Source of the DNA: Magicicada septendecula
Lineage: Eukaryota; Arthropoda; Insecta; Hemiptera; Cicadidae
Direction: 5' to 3'
Assembly: GCA_034769895.1 (NCBI GenBank)
Contig: CM068367.1
Span: 312,107,986-312,171,985 of the forward strand
DNA: 64,000 bases
The position numbers and the translations under genes are program-made. Of the stretch, positions 11,515 to 24,535 are shown piece by piece; position 1 is the first letter of the stretch; the number at the start of each line of letters is the position of its first letter. Under the pieces are notes generated by a model, which was not told the DNA's origin, did not search any database, and saw nothing but the letters and a program-made list of their open reading frames with translations.

Positions 11515-14500
11515 TATGCTTCCACTCTAACGCCGTACAGTACCTTCCGCAAAACATACTCAGGAAACACAAAACTTTAAATGACTTGAAGCATACATAG
11601 TTTCCTACAAAATACGAACTACGGAGCGTTCAATCTATTCGCTGCTTTTTAGCTGCATATCGTGTCTTAGGACTTTGAGATGCTTCACTCAAAATTTAAT
11701 TATGTTGAATCCAAACTTAAGTAGCCGAAATAAAGTAAGCTGTAAATAATGTAAATTATTAGAATCATCTGAACAAATAATAAAAACGTAAAAGATTGAA
11801 ATTAGAAATAATTACTTAATACAGACGCTTAAATTAATATTTTAATATTTAAAAGTTTGTTATATTAAAACTAATGTTACTCATCCTTGCACTAAATCAT
11901 AGTCTCAGATCTATAGGTCGTACCGAAAAAATTTGGCAGTGAGCTCTTTGCTTCGTTTATGTCGAGTGAAAAGTGACTGCTTTACCAATAGTGATGGGAT
12001 ATAGAAGGGAAGTCTATCTATCTATAAGATTAACTATCGAATATGTATTATTTCTTGGAATTATCGCTTCAATCAGAAATCGCTGGCTATTAGAATTTAT
12101 CATTAACTCAGCTTATTCATAAGTAAAAAGTATAAGTTTCTGTAAAATTTGTCTTTGATTAATTCAAGTTAATTGATTTAATTCGGAAAAATAACTTGTG
12201 TTTAAGTTGTATTTTACTACTGTTAACAAGTTTAGAAATGTTGAAAAACAAAGTGACGTGTGGGCGTGGCTACTATATACAGCCGATTGTTTCTGTAATC
12301 TAGATTAAATAAAAAAAACTAAATTTCTCAGTTTTATTGTTGGACATTTGTTGATATTGGGCAGGGTACTGGAAAACCAATTTACGTAATGGTACGTATT
12401 GTATAAAAAATATAAATCCGCGCTTACACGCACGTACAGATAACGAGACAACGGATAGGAAAGAGAGGTACGGGTAGTGGGGAATAACTGATGCTCGTTT
12501 GATCGTGACTGTCAGTGCGGTGTACAATTCTATTACCCGACTATTATGAAATAGCCCGTAGGCGTGCGAGAGGGACTGACACGTGTCTCCGTCAGCTTTA
12601 TGTTGTGTTGTTTTGTAAACTTTTGTCTCGCGCACATATTTCTCAGTAATTGTAGTTGAACGTTTCCAACTTATAATGTCTCTTCACATCGAGCGACTTT
12701 TGTTGGAGGGTGTCTGAAATTTAGCAATATTTACTGCACTCCTGGGTCCGCAAAACAACAACTCATTCTGTTTTTGTCATAAATTCTGATGTCCAAGTCC
12801 ACGTAGTTATTTAAACACTACAGCTCTCAGGTTTTAAATTCAAAATCTCGTTAACTTTTCAATGTCTCAATTATAATTTGAAAATGATATTGTTTCGGTA
12901 CCGCACAGATAGTAATGTTTAACAATGGGATAAATTATTAGCTGTATAAAATTCATCTTACAACTAACACTTTTCTAAAGTATCCAGTATGAACTATCTC
13001 AGCAAATAATAAAAGTTACCAAGAAAATAAAACTACAAGAATCCGAACAATAATGATCAATTAAAATGATCACTCATTTTCATTAATGCATTTTCTTTGC
13101 ATCTTGACTTATCGTTTGTTTCCTCCGACTTCAACTGCCAAGACGGTCAGATACTGCTCTTGTATAACAGACAAGGGCAACTGTGTGGCTTAATACTGTT
13201 TTAGAGACAGTTACAGTTGGCTGGAGATAATTGCATAGTATCTCTAAGATGAACAAACCGTCAGAATGTTCGGCACTGCGTCATTCAACCAACCATGCAA
13301 TACGTAAAAAACATGTACTCACAGCTAATCTTAGTTTGGCTGGTATACTGGTGTGCAACGTCTACATATTCATCCCGGTGATTACAGATGCTCAACTTAG
13401 ACGTTTTGTTAATATTTACAAGATTTCATACTCATATACTCTGTTATTAGTGGATTATGAAATTTATTGCTAGCGATTAAATATTCTGCCAGTGAATGTG
13501 ACAATTTATGGTTACTGAGAATGCGTTAGTGACTTATTATCAAATTTTGACATTTTTGCCGATTAAGTTATGTGTTTAGTATGTGTTCCAAATGCGAACG
13601 TGAGATGTTCTATGCGTTTGACTTGAGACGGCGGATAAAAATATTATGCTGTTGATCGACGGTCTCGAGTAATATTTTCTGTCAAGTCCAGAAATCTGAA
13701 ACCCGAAAATTCTGACGCGAGCTTGTCTACAGGAAAATTGAAAAGACCCAGTGCTCGATAAAAAATGTCGTATCCAACCAGAGTAAAAATTACGCTGAAC
13801 AAAAGACAGAAGTTTTTGTTCATCAAAGACAATTAATTTTTTATTTCATCAAATAAAGGCTACAAAAAAATTCATCTGAACACAGGCTTCCCTTATAGTG
13901 TCTGTTTAGATCAGTGTTAGGTTCAAGAAATAATCTGTACACGACACTTCACCTAAATTTTGAACTATAACTGGTAGGTTAGGTTATGTATTCAATGTTC
14001 CCTGACTTAATAAAAAATTCATACAAAATGTTTAAATAATAATTAAATATGAACTTGATAATATATATTGTGATTCTCTTCTAGAAATCACAGACACTAT
14101 TTTTTGGGTACATATGTAAAACCTGAAATCTATTTCTCTTACTTGTAATACTGTATATTTTATTGCGACTATTGGATTCTGATTACTGAACAGTGACTTA
14201 CTATTACCACTATTACTTACTATTACTGTACAATGCTATTACCACTCGTGTAGCATGAAACAAATTACAGTATCCAATTATGGTCGACCACATTCATTGA
14301 AATTCTTACTGTTTACCATAACGAATACAGGACTGAGCTTAGTTAAAAGAGGTCTTTATTCTTTGTCAGCTTCATACAGTAATTATCCAGTGCCTACCAT
14401 TCTATATAATAGACCTACATCGATGATGACATCGAAAATAGCACTTTGGCCCAGACGGTCTGTCGTATAGACTACAAGCCTCAGACACTAAGAGCATTAT

Positions 14501-14720
14501 ATGATGACCACGCTTGTGTCCTTGTAATACAAAAACTACCCTTGAAGCATGAAACATTACAAGATATGTAACGTGAATATAACTTATTCATTGGTGGTTG
14601 GGCCCGATGTTGGTGTAAAGCCGCCTAGAGAAGTTAAATAAGAATTAGTGTAGATACGGCAAGTAGGGAAAAGTAGGTTAGTACGTAAAATACGTTTAGA
14701 AGAATTAAAACTGTTCAAGA

Positions 14721-14880
14721 AATTGCCTACCACTCATACGAATTGCCTACTACTCATACGAATTGCCTACTACTCATACGAATTGCCTACTACTCATACG
14801 AATTACATACTACTCACACGATTTACATACTACTCATGCGAATTACGTACTACTCATACGAATTACATACTACTTCCTGT
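14721..14880. repeat. Tandem repeat, eight copies of a 20-bp unit
   Basis: The unit is AATTGCCTACTACTCATACG. Copies 2-4 are identical, copy 1 has one change, copies 5-8 have drifted to AATTACATACTACTCATACG-like forms, and the last is broken at its end. The period is exactly 20 bp. The open frame across it (14,723-14,989) is only the translation of the repeat. Confidence 0.97.
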
Positions 14881-17722
14881 GAGTGTTGGTCGTAGGAATA
14901 AGCAGTTTAAATCTTTAGAGTTAATTTTCCATACACTGTATCTGTTCGTAAGACCGAGATGGCTCACTATGACTGCACAAGATGGATAATTTTGTCGCAG
15001 ACCACACGCTATTTTGTAAAGGTATTTTCTGATAAATATGTAACACTGTAATAATAATCCACGGTTTGCTTAGTAGGCCTATGTCTTGTGAGAAGCCGCA
15101 GAGAAATGGCTACGGGGCGTGTTTAGTGAGAACTTCAAATAACTTAACCAAAGAAATAACACGGAGTCAGTTTTTAGATTTTTAGTTCAAGGATCTACTT
15201 CTTCTGTCTTCTAAGAATCGATAGAAGAGTTAACGATTCCAAGAAGATACGTTTGGAAACATTCTATTAAAAGTAGTAAATAATATGCATTAACATTAAA
15301 TTATAAATTGTACGTAGGATATAATGTTACGTAGGATACGGCTCGTTAATGCTGCCAGAAGTATTGACTCGTTTTCCTACTTTCCTGGAAACTACGTCAA
15401 TAAAACATGTACGTGGTCGTATAAAGCGGACAACGGACCAATCGTATAACCGGACTGGATACAGGCTGTACGCTCTCGTTTTCTATTCAATACGGCTAAC
15501 ATGTTCAATATTAGAAATGCATCATTGAAACATTTTAATAACGTTATACGATATTCTGTGCGGAAATAAAAGTCATCTAAGCATCTAACGGGCACGTATG
15601 TAATTTTTAAATCGATAAATTGATGGTCAGTCTGTGTAACCATTATGATTAAAATTGTACATGCCAAATACATACTTTTGAATTTTAAACTTTTTTTGCA
15701 GTATCGATTTGTATCGCTGCTGTGAAGTATCGATTTGTTTGTTTTGCAGAATTTGTACTCATGATACGAATTAACGTGACAGAAAAATCAGTTATCTAAA
15801 TATCAATTTAACATAATGCCTAGTGTAATATATTCCTTGTTGTTTAATCGAAAATTAGTTTCAGTTTTCACAAGAATAAGATCCAGGACGAATTTTGAGA
15901 TAAAGCATACAGTAAATAAAATTATTGTAAAAGAAACTGGTAAAAATAAACCAAGAAAACGTTCAATAACTGGATCATATTTTTTTCGTATACATTACTG
16001 GTCAGTGTAGTATTCCATATAAATATATTACACAGCATCAAAATTGTGAATCGTATTTCATGAAGCCAGTTTATTCAGTGGTACAGTTTGTCGGTTTTGG
16101 AAATGGTATCATTCAGATGTTTGTTATTTGTTTGAAAATTTGCGCCACACAGTAGGTCTTTCATTTGGAAATGTGTAGCCTGAAACTGGAATGAGGGTTG
16201 GCCATTATAAAATTTAACTTGAAAGTAAAAGTGTAGACGAACGATTCTAATGATACGTGACGCTCAGGTAGACGAGTTTGATCATGAATCAGCAACAGAC
16301 ACCGACCTGCCTGTAGTAAAATCACTATCAGGAAGAAATGGATGTCGAGTGAAGGTCAAAGTTTTTAAATTTGAATGTACACAACTTATCCCAAACACAA
16401 CTGTAAACAATGTGTTTACAATGTAACACACACTGTAAACAATGTGGATAACAATGCTAATAACGAGCAGAGACTCAAAGAGCTTCCGATAAAGCAAGGA
16501 AGAAGAAATAAATATTTAGCTAGTTAGCTATAGGGGTAAATGATTAATATTAAGTAGGATTAGTTAACAATTGATTAATATTAAATAGTATAAACAAATA
16601 GTTTATTGTAGACATGTGTTACTTTATTAGTTCATGAGTTAGTATATTTAATGTCTACGAGTATGATTTTTGATCTTCACGAACTAAGAAATTGCTACAA
16701 ATAGAACTGCAGTCAACACTGCAGTAAGAACTTCACTAATAGAACAGAAAGTGATAACACTATTAAGAAGGTCAATTGTTGTTGCAGAGTGCTGTAGGAG
16801 AATTAGTTACATGGTTACCAGCAAACAGTACCAGCAATGGAACACCAGTGAGTGACACTGAGGACGAGGGTGTCCGCATTGTTCCATGACAACATACAAA
16901 AAGTGAACGGTAAAATTTATTTTTAAACATCTTAAATTTATAACTACAATCAAAAGATCTAAATAACACAATATTACAGTTACTTTAATTGAGTACTTCC
17001 AATTAAAATGTTTACTTTTAACAAGTAACGTTCCAAAAAGAATGCAGGAACAAAATAATAATACCCTATGTGAATAAGGCCACAAACGCGCACTTACCTT
17101 TGTAGAAATAATCAATTTTTATGGTTGTTAGCAAAACTAAAATGCAATGTAGTAGGTTTCTGAACATTAGCACTTACGCAACGAGTTTCGTTCAAGCGCA
17201 GTGACCAAAGCGAAATGAGTTTCTTCGCAACCAGAATGTTCCGTAAGTTATACAAACTTAATGCAGAGAACTGATTTCAGGTGTAAAGCCTATTGATTTT
17301 TAACCATAAATTAAACATTCGTAAGATGTATAAAGTAATATTGTATTATAAAGTATTATTGTATATTGTATTCAAAGTTGTATCGAAAAATAAATGGCGC
17401 ATTTAAACATTATTTATTACAATAAGGGAAAGTCAATTTTAATATGTGGATGAAAAAAATCTGTGCGAATTTGTGTGTAAAATTGTATGTATTTAGCAGT
17501 ATTTATAATATTTTTTTTCATTTAGAGTAACTACAAGAAATGGTACAGAAGTAATTTGTAAGGAAAAAGAATAATGTGGAAGTATTTATTCAACCCTCCG
17601 GCAATACGTGAATATACGTACTTGCTGATAAGCAAATGGGTAAGAAGAATGTAGCTAGAGACGGAAAAGTTAATAATTATTGTTGTATTTCAAGTAGTTG
17701 CAACCGCTCACCTTTTATGTAA
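14881..17722. other. Intergenic DNA, no gene recognised
   Basis: AT-rich sequence with no recognisable coding, RNA or mobile element signature. Short open frames at 15,392-15,673 and 16,807-17,115 (minus, 93 and 102 codons) look like chance. One TAGGCCTA lies at 15,074. Confidence 0.55.
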
Positions 17723-17808
17723 TCTTCTTCTTCTTCTTCTTCTTCTTCTTCTTCTTCTTCTTCTTCTTCTTCTTCTTCTTCTTCTTCTTCTTCTTCTTCT
17801 TCTTCTTG
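17723..17808. repeat. (TTC)n microsatellite, tail of a LINE
   Basis: About 28 copies of TTC, which is (GAA)n on the minus strand, directly follow the 3' end of the minus-strand LINE fragment at 17,809-18,275. I read it as the 3' tail of that insertion. Confidence 0.9.
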
Positions 17809-18275
17809 ACTACATAGCTTGGGCTATAGCCCGTCCCGACTTCACAGAGTCTCTGACCATTTTTTCCAGGGTCTTCCACGATCGCTCGTCCCCACTGGCC
17901 TATATTCAAACGCTTGTTTAGGAATACGCGTGTCTACCATGCGTTCCACATGGGACTTCCAATTCTGCCTGTATTCATATATTCCATCCAGAACCGACTG
18001 TAACTTCAAGTCTTTCCTTATATCGTCGTTTCGTAGACGATCTTTCAAACTACATCCCTTCACTACTCTTAAAAATTTCATTTCCGAGGCCTGTATTTTT
18101 GAAATATCTTTTTGCAGGAGAGTCCATGTTTCACATCCATACATTAAAGTCGGCACAGCCACGACCTTACATAACTTTAGACGTGTCTCCCTCTGCGTTT
18201 TATTCTTCATTAGTCGTGTTATTGTTCCACAGATATAACTAAATTTATTTAACTTTCTCTCGATGTCGTTATCCT
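17809..18275 (-). pseudogene. LINE fragment: C-terminal region of the reverse transcriptase protein
   Basis: The minus strand encodes a continuous stretch (from about 18,273 to a stop at 17,842) with the hallmarks of the region after the reverse transcriptase core in insect LINE ORF2 proteins. A segment starting DNDIERKLNKFSYICGTI leads into VPTLMYGCETWTL, then EMKFLRVVKGCSLKDRLRN and a GRPWKKW segment before the stop. The first part lies above the apparent ATG, so that ATG is not the real start. The endonuclease and catalytic reverse transcriptase domains are missing: this is a 5'-truncated copy. The frame is still open over about 145 codons, so the copy is fairly young. It resembles the longer fragment at 42,429-43,420. 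Confidence 0.88.
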
Positions 18276-19590
18276 TTTTTTATTATGTGAGAGTAATTCA
18301 TATAATCCTATAAGAAGATATGATATTTACGCTACTCTTCGTATCAATGGTGCCCATGAACTAAACGAATCTGCTTAGAAATAAGACTTTCTTTGACACG
18401 ATTACAATGTCACGAAATATGTTGTACATTATTACTGGAATTTTGATTTAATGTTATGCGAACTTACGTAAAAACAAGTTTACTTAAAAATTCAGTGACT
18501 ACTTCTAATACCTTCTTGTCATATAACAAGTTACTGCCATAATGAAAATGTAAAATGCTGACTAAATGGCTAAAACAAAAACTTACTACATAATAAAACT
18601 TAATAAGATTTATTTTTTAGGAGCCACAGTCTCTCTGTATTTGAATAGTTTTTACACATTTCCATCAGGACCATGTTTTTTTTTCTACGAGTACTAATAA
18701 CCTTCTCACTCGCATCAAACTCCCTAATATAACTTTATCTTAGAGCTACTTCAGACAAACTTTATGAGAAAACTCTTTCAGCACAGAAGACACCTCTAAT
18801 TGTTACAAGGAGACCTGTGTTTCAACGGAACTTAATAATGACTTAACATGATTTAAATGACAGCTGCACATGAGAGACGTATTTCTTCCGTGAAGATCAA
18901 CAGTTCTTTTTTGCAAAACGATAATCATGCAAATACGCCGCGGTGTTTACAACAGTCACCAAATCAGGGCCGAGTGGACTCGGATTGTAATTTGCGTAAT
19001 AGATCACTACAGCACACAGTTTGACACATACGACTGTTTGGTAACGTAAAAATACGTAGCTACAGCCGCAGACAGTGACAGGACGTGTGGCCAGGGATTA
19101 CAACTAATTAATTTAATGTAACCACATGTCAAATAATATCACCGCTCTGCCTGTAATTCCAATCAATCCTTTCTAAATGGAAACAATTATTATAATGCGT
19201 TTCGTCAGACTGATAACATTAATTTATTATATTTGAATTTATTAAGTCCATGATTCTGCAAATTGCAAATAGTCTATTACCATTAAAATAGATTGGGTGT
19301 CATTGATTATTATATGTTACTTTACAACTTTTGGGACTCATTCGCATAAGAGTGAGTGCAAAAAGTTTCATATCGCTATTAAAGCGGCACAGGACGAAAC
19401 AATTTTTACCTTATGTTTGTATGTGGATCTGCAAATTTTAACACTTTCCCGTCTGAGGGTATATTTGCCTGTATAGTCCTTCCAGTCTGGCTGATTTTCC
19501 AATTTTCCTGGCTCTGTATTTCTTAACACTTTTTATATGTATGTATGTAGCCTATGTGTACATACCACACAAAGGCACCATAATGAACAT
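18276..19590. other. Intergenic DNA, no gene recognised
   Basis: AT-rich sequence. On the minus strand, about 19,440-19,535 translates as a basic open piece (KSVKKYRARKIGKSARLEGL) that looks like part of some decayed element, but I cannot name it. Confidence 0.5.
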
Positions 19591-19682
19591 ATGGGAAAAT
19601 TTACAAATATAGAAACACAAAACAAACTAACACCTGATGGGAAAATTTACAAATATAGAAACACAAAACAAACTAACACCTG
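19591..19682 (+). repeat. Exact 46-bp tandem duplication
   Basis: The 46 bases at 19,591-19,636 are repeated without change at 19,637-19,682. The second copy supplies the apparent ATG of the following open frame, so the duplication is recent. Confidence 0.95.
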
Positions 19683-19876
19683 AACAAATACAAATCAATA
19701 CAAAACATGAAACAATTTTCAAAGCACTCAACATCGAAAATACTCAAGAAGCTAATATATACACCAGAATCACACACAGTAACACCAGTATAAAATACCA
19801 AAAACCAACAGGAAACCATAATAACAACCAACCAAAACACAAATACTCCACAAGATATAAAATCAGGAAGGCTTAG
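19637..19876 (+). pseudogene. Asn/Thr/Lys-rich frame, possible element C-terminus
   Basis: A 79-codon frame with an N-, T-, Q- and K-rich translation (for example TQEANIYTRITHSNTSIK) ending KYSTRYKIRKA. The composition is uniform and coding-like, and the frame ends in a basic tail, as the last part of a retroelement protein might. The ATG lies within the duplicated 46 bp, so the start is not trustworthy. The duplication adds one base to the frame (46 is not a multiple of 3), so the copies are in different phases. No family is recognised. Confidence 0.35.
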
Positions 19877-20643
19877 GATGGGAGCAATACGCTTCCCGAA
19901 ACATGTACCAAATAAGGGAATAAAACATCTTGAGGTAAAGAATTTATAAATATTAAATAAATTATATATGCATCAAGAAATAGACTGCAGCAAAAAGTGT
20001 TTAAACACACACACACACTCACTCACACACATACATATATATAACATAAATATTCAAAGATTACTTTATTAAAAATCGCATTAATATACTGTATATACAA
20101 AATTACAAATAAAATAATACCATTTCTTTGAAAATGTAATTTTTTTATAAAATAAAAGAACGAACAGGTTATACAGGTAATTGGCAACTCTGTGGTACAT
20201 TTGGAAACGTTCTGTCACACAGTAAGGCTTTACATTAATTTCGTTTAATACTTTGCTCGCTTTAATTAGAAAAACAACAATGAACACACGCTAACGATGA
20301 ACGAACCATGAAAGAGTTTAGAAACCACTCTAAAAACAAATTGTATCAACTGTTTAAAATCTATTATATTGATGAAAAATGTGACCAGAGTGCATTGTAC
20401 ACAATCGTATATGTACACGAAAGCATTTTGTAGCGACTAAAGCCGACACGTACCCGTAATGTGACAGTAAAGCAAATGAATACACGGCCCGAGGTACAAT
20501 CGGGCTGCGTCCACTGGACAAAAGTATGTACTGTCCGACGGCATACACTCGGGGTTAGACCAAAAAGTGCTAAGGTAATAATAATAAATTTTAAAAAGAG
20601 ACGAGTTAAGTTAGAGAATCAGTGAGTGATTCCTAGAGACAGA

Positions 20644-20647
<4 letters not shown>
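19877..20647. other. Intergenic DNA, no gene recognised
   Basis: AT-rich, with a short (CA)n/(TA)n patch at about 20,008-20,043. The 68- and 64-codon minus-strand frames have no identifiable motif. Confidence 0.5.

Positions 20648-20728
<81 letters not shown>
20647..20728. repeat. (AG)n microsatellite
   Basis: About 41 uninterrupted AG dinucleotides. Confidence 0.97.
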
Positions 20729-20730
<2 letters not shown>

Positions 20731-21282
20731 TAGTTTGTGTAAATGTATACGAGTACATTTTTTTTTAGCTTACCTGTTTGAAAAGTACGCTAATATTATA
20801 GGATAAACTTACAATGAGGTAGTTTATAAAGCGATATGTAACGTAATATCGGTAATATTAGTAATAACATTGGGTAATACAGGATATCCGTTACGCTAGA
20901 GAGTCCTGACATAGGAAATGTAGGCTAATCTCTTTAAGATTCCGAAGCTCATAACATAAGCACATTAACTGTTATTAGTTTCGGAAATTTTAGCTAACCT
21001 TCGACAAAATTCTGTCGATAAGTGTTATGTTCTGATGATACAGAAATAAGGATGTGAGTTGCAGGTAGAACAATTTTAGTAGAAAGACTGTAAACAAAGA
21101 ATCGTGATATCGTTTTGTGTATATACAGTAGAACATTAATTAACAAATATATGTGGATGTCCATAAACACACGAGCCCGCACGCTTATTGCCTCTGAATA
21201 ATTTTATTAGTATTACATGCAAATCGCTGATAAATGGTAATGCAGTGCTGATAACACATTACTTGATATATATATATATAGA
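20729..21282. other. Intergenic DNA, ends in a (TA)n run
   Basis: No gene seen. The last bases (about 21,266-21,280) are a (TA)n run that abuts the probable solo LTR and may be the far half of the same TA target found at 24,464. Confidence 0.5.
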
Positions 21283-24200
21283 TGTAACAAAATCTATAAT
21301 TCGTTAAAAAAAAAAAAAAAAATTTGGTTGTGTTTAAAAAATATTGTTTTAATTGTTTTTGTTGTTTCAGTATTTAGTAAATAAATTTCGTAATTGTTTT
21401 ATGTAAATATTTAAATCTCTTTTTTCTGTTCCTGTGTACTGTATCACTTTACGTTTTTAGAATTAATTTCTGCGTTAATTGTATTATCTCCAGCACTAAT
21501 CGATTGACGGTTCTTCTTCTTAATTGTATATTCTCCTTCCACTTTGGTAAAGGCCGCCTTTCGGATAGTCCGTGATCTCAAATTTATTTTATTTTAATTC
21601 TATTTATTAATTTTATAAATAAATAGAAACCAATTTGCAGAAATTCCAGATTTATTAACAAATTTTATTATATATCGAGTGTTAATCGATTATTCAACAT
21701 TAGTATCGACTCGTTTCTCAGGGCTGTCGATTATTTTTACATCTGTATTTTATATTAATTATCGGGTTCTTTGAACGGTTATATTATATAGTCAGAGAAG
21801 GGTAAGGTCAGGAAAGTATAACACTTACAAGTAAATAGCTTAAGAATTAAAAATTACAAAGTTATTATTTAATATATAATGTTTATAAAAGTAAAATTCG
21901 AACCATTGATGTCTGGACGATTATATTGGTAAAGCTCGCTTTGAATTGTGGGAGTCAAGATGGCTGCTTCCGGACTGCATCTGTTACAATGAAGTCGGCT
22001 CGATGAAATTATCTTCCAATAAATGTGGCCTTCTCAAAGTTTCCTCGTCTCCGCAGGTGTGATTATTCCTTCTGGTGTTAGTGGAGTGGTCCTGGTGCAG
22101 TGTTTTGTGATTCACTTCGATTAAATGTGTTAGTTAATGTTATAATTCACTTTGGTCAGTAAGGTCGAACATTGCACTTCTCGTCTCGTTATTAAGAATT
22201 ATTGGCTTTATATGTTTAATTAATTATTTCACTCATTTACTGTTCCGTATTACTTTAGTTTAATGATGTTTTTAGTTGTTCTCACTGAATTTAAGGTTTA
22301 AGTTCAATTTTTAGAAATTTATGATTTTCACTGTAGGCTAGGCTTACTAAACGAACGCCATACTTGTCTTGCTATAGGTTAATATTAGCTAAAATCTCGT
22401 TCAAGCGTGCTCGACAAAGTCTAATAATCAACTGTTCTAACTTCCTTCGTCATCTGAAAACGTCTTAGCCAATTTAATATTAGCAATACATTGTTTTAAA
22501 TCTATTTTGCTTCCGTTACATGTATGAAAATTACATTATATTACTGAATATATTTTTGCTATTATTTAGTTTTATGAAATACTAAATCCATAATCTCTTT
22601 CTTTAGTTCATTCTGCTTGATTTGATACCAAATAAGATATATTTACAAAGTTTTTTATCTAAACTGCTATATTTACTTCATTTTGGAAAATGTAGGCTTT
22701 AAAAATTACTTCCTGTTCTTCTCAAAATGTTTGCCATTTTATATGTTATATTTATGATTGTACTAAATCTCAGATTGAAATAAAAGGTTTATCTTCCCTT
22801 AATTTCTTGTAATTTTATTAATTGGTTATTTTTTTAAATATTATTCATTAATTTGTGACTCCCCACTTTGAATTTTTAGTTATTACATTTGCATTTTTTC
22901 CAATAATTCTTACTATCTTTTTACAATATCCTTCTAAAGTATAATTTACATTATATTACTCTGTGACTGATACCTTTCATCAGTTTAACTAGTTTACTGG
23001 ACTTGATTCATCAATTATAATGTAGTTGAGATTTACCATTTGGCCTAGATTTTATCTGTTTTTACATACAAAGTTTTTGAATAATATAGCTTGTTTATAC
23101 CCCTTCTGACCTTCTATTCTAATACAATATTAATTGAAATTTCCTTACTTAACTATTAGAGCATTTAGTATTGAATTCATACTATTAATACATAACAAAT
23201 ATTTGACATTAAAAAAGTGGTATTTAAACTCAGACATTTTAGTCTTGATTATTGCTAGTAACACATAATAAATATTTTATAATAAAAGAATGGTATCCAC
23301 ACTCAGACATTTCGTCCTTGATTGACACTATTAAACATAATAAATATTTTAGAATAATAAAACATCATTTTTTCACTAGGAACATAACACATCTGTGCCT
23401 TCATTTTTTAACTTTTCTTAAGATTACTTTTGTGCAGTCTTATCTGTTTTTATTTTATATTAGGGATGTATCCCTTGTCACTTCACTTTTTAACTCCCTG
23501 CTCTCTATTTATCTTACTCATTTTAGTGAATGTTGTTAGATAAAGAGTGGCACTTTCTCAGAAATATTAGTATTTGCTTTTCATAATACAATTCTGCCAA
23601 ATAGTACTTATGAAGTTAAATTAAAATTTAAAGTTGTTCAAAGGTACACCTTTACTAAGTTTAAGCATTTCATACACTTTATTGAAGTTTATCTATTATA
23701 ATAAAATAACTTACACTGGTCCCCTGTTATTTCTTGATACTATCACTAATCAGTTTTATAGTTTTATATTATCAAGAATTTTATTTATAGAGGATTTTTA
23801 AGCTTTGTTTTTATTCATTATAAAATAACTTTCATGGGTGCACTTTTACTTATACCTCTAAACACTTTTGTTTACATCTACTTTACATTAGTTTCTGTTT
23901 TTGGGTGTTATACTTTCGTTGGTGACTTTTAATCTCTTTTGGGGTTTTTATTTTCTTCTTACTGGGTTTCCCTTGGGTATTTCTTGTGTTCTTCTTATCC
24001 TACTATCTTGTATCTTCAAAATCATTCCTGTTTATTAGGTATTTAGGTTTGTTCTGGGTATTTACTTCCTTCTTCTTATCATAGCTTGTTTCTTGAAAAA
24101 CAGTCTTTATTTTAGGGGTGTCGGTTTGTTCTGGGTTTTGACTTACTCACTGATTCTCATTCTTTGTTTCTTCACTACAATATAGTTTCATTATGTACGT

Positions 24201-24460
24201 TGGTTTGTTCTGGGTATTTTCGTTACTTACGCCTATCCTACCTGGGTATTTCCTTACTTTATTTTAGTTTTTTGGGTTTATTTTCCATTACACATATTTG
24301 TTGCATAGTTGGTTTATTATTTTTTTTATTTTTCCAGTTATGATTGTATTACATTGTGATACTTATTTGTTTTCATTTGGATTTTTCTTTGATAGTTATT
24401 TTAATTGATATTTATTTATGATCATATTTCATTCATTATTAAGTGGATAATCTGTCATGC

Positions 24461-24463
<3 letters not shown>
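21283..24463 (-). mobile_element. Probable solo LTR, about 3.2 kb
   Basis: Read on the minus strand this block starts GTAGCATGACAG, which resembles the start of the LTR at 5,174 (GTTACGTGACAT), and ends TTTTGTTACA, like the other LTR ends in the window. Both ends abut (TA)n. The strand is markedly A-rich in this orientation over 22.1-24.45 kb, as in the other two LTRs. There is no primer site, gag or second LTR next to it, so a solo LTR left by recombination fits. It contains a T-rich repeat of about 80 bp (23,960-24,260) and a CAAGATGGCTGC patch at 21,955. The identification is by ends and composition only; no long alignment to the other LTRs was visible. Confidence 0.42.
23955..24265. repeat. 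Degenerate tandem repeat, period about 80 bp
   Basis: The phrase GGTTTGTTCTGGGTATTT or a close variant recurs near 23,965, 24,048, 24,125, 24,208 and, in part, 24,241, with diverged T-rich sequence between. It lies within the probable solo LTR. Confidence 0.7.
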
Positions 24464-24518
<55 letters not shown>

Positions 24519-24528
24519 ATATATATAA
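24464..24528. repeat. (TA)n microsatellite, tail of a LINE
   Basis: A pure (TA)n run to 24,510, then TATAATATA-type sequence reaching to within 8 bp of the stop codon of the minus-strand LINE fragment. It marks the right border of the probable solo LTR. Confidence 0.92.
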
Positions 24529-24535
24529 CGGATCT

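Larger units (their letters stand above)
5291..14720. other. Intergenic DNA, no gene recognised
   Basis: AT-rich DNA with no supported gene. The longest open frames (111 codons at 6,961-7,296 plus, 118 codons at 8,690-9,046 minus, 111 codons at 12,300-12,635 minus) have no recognisable motifs, no codon pattern I can defend and no splice or promoter context. A less AT-rich patch at 5,815-5,870 and a GGTTAGGTTA string at 13,978 are the only local oddities besides the microsatellites listed separately. Introns or regulatory DNA of a host gene cannot be excluded. Confidence 0.6.

Noticed and set aside
12300..12635. 111-codon minus-strand frame
   Set aside because: No recognised motif; it looks like a chance frame.
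13978..13992. GGTTAGGTTA, and AACCTAACCT at 37,741, like the insect telomere repeat TTAGG
   Set aside because: Two units each; expected by chance and not an interstitial telomere array.
21950..22100. CAAGATGGCTGC with GC-richer flanks, like a YY1-type promoter of a host gene
   Set aside because: No exon, splice site or coding frame follows, and it lies in a block better explained as an LTR.
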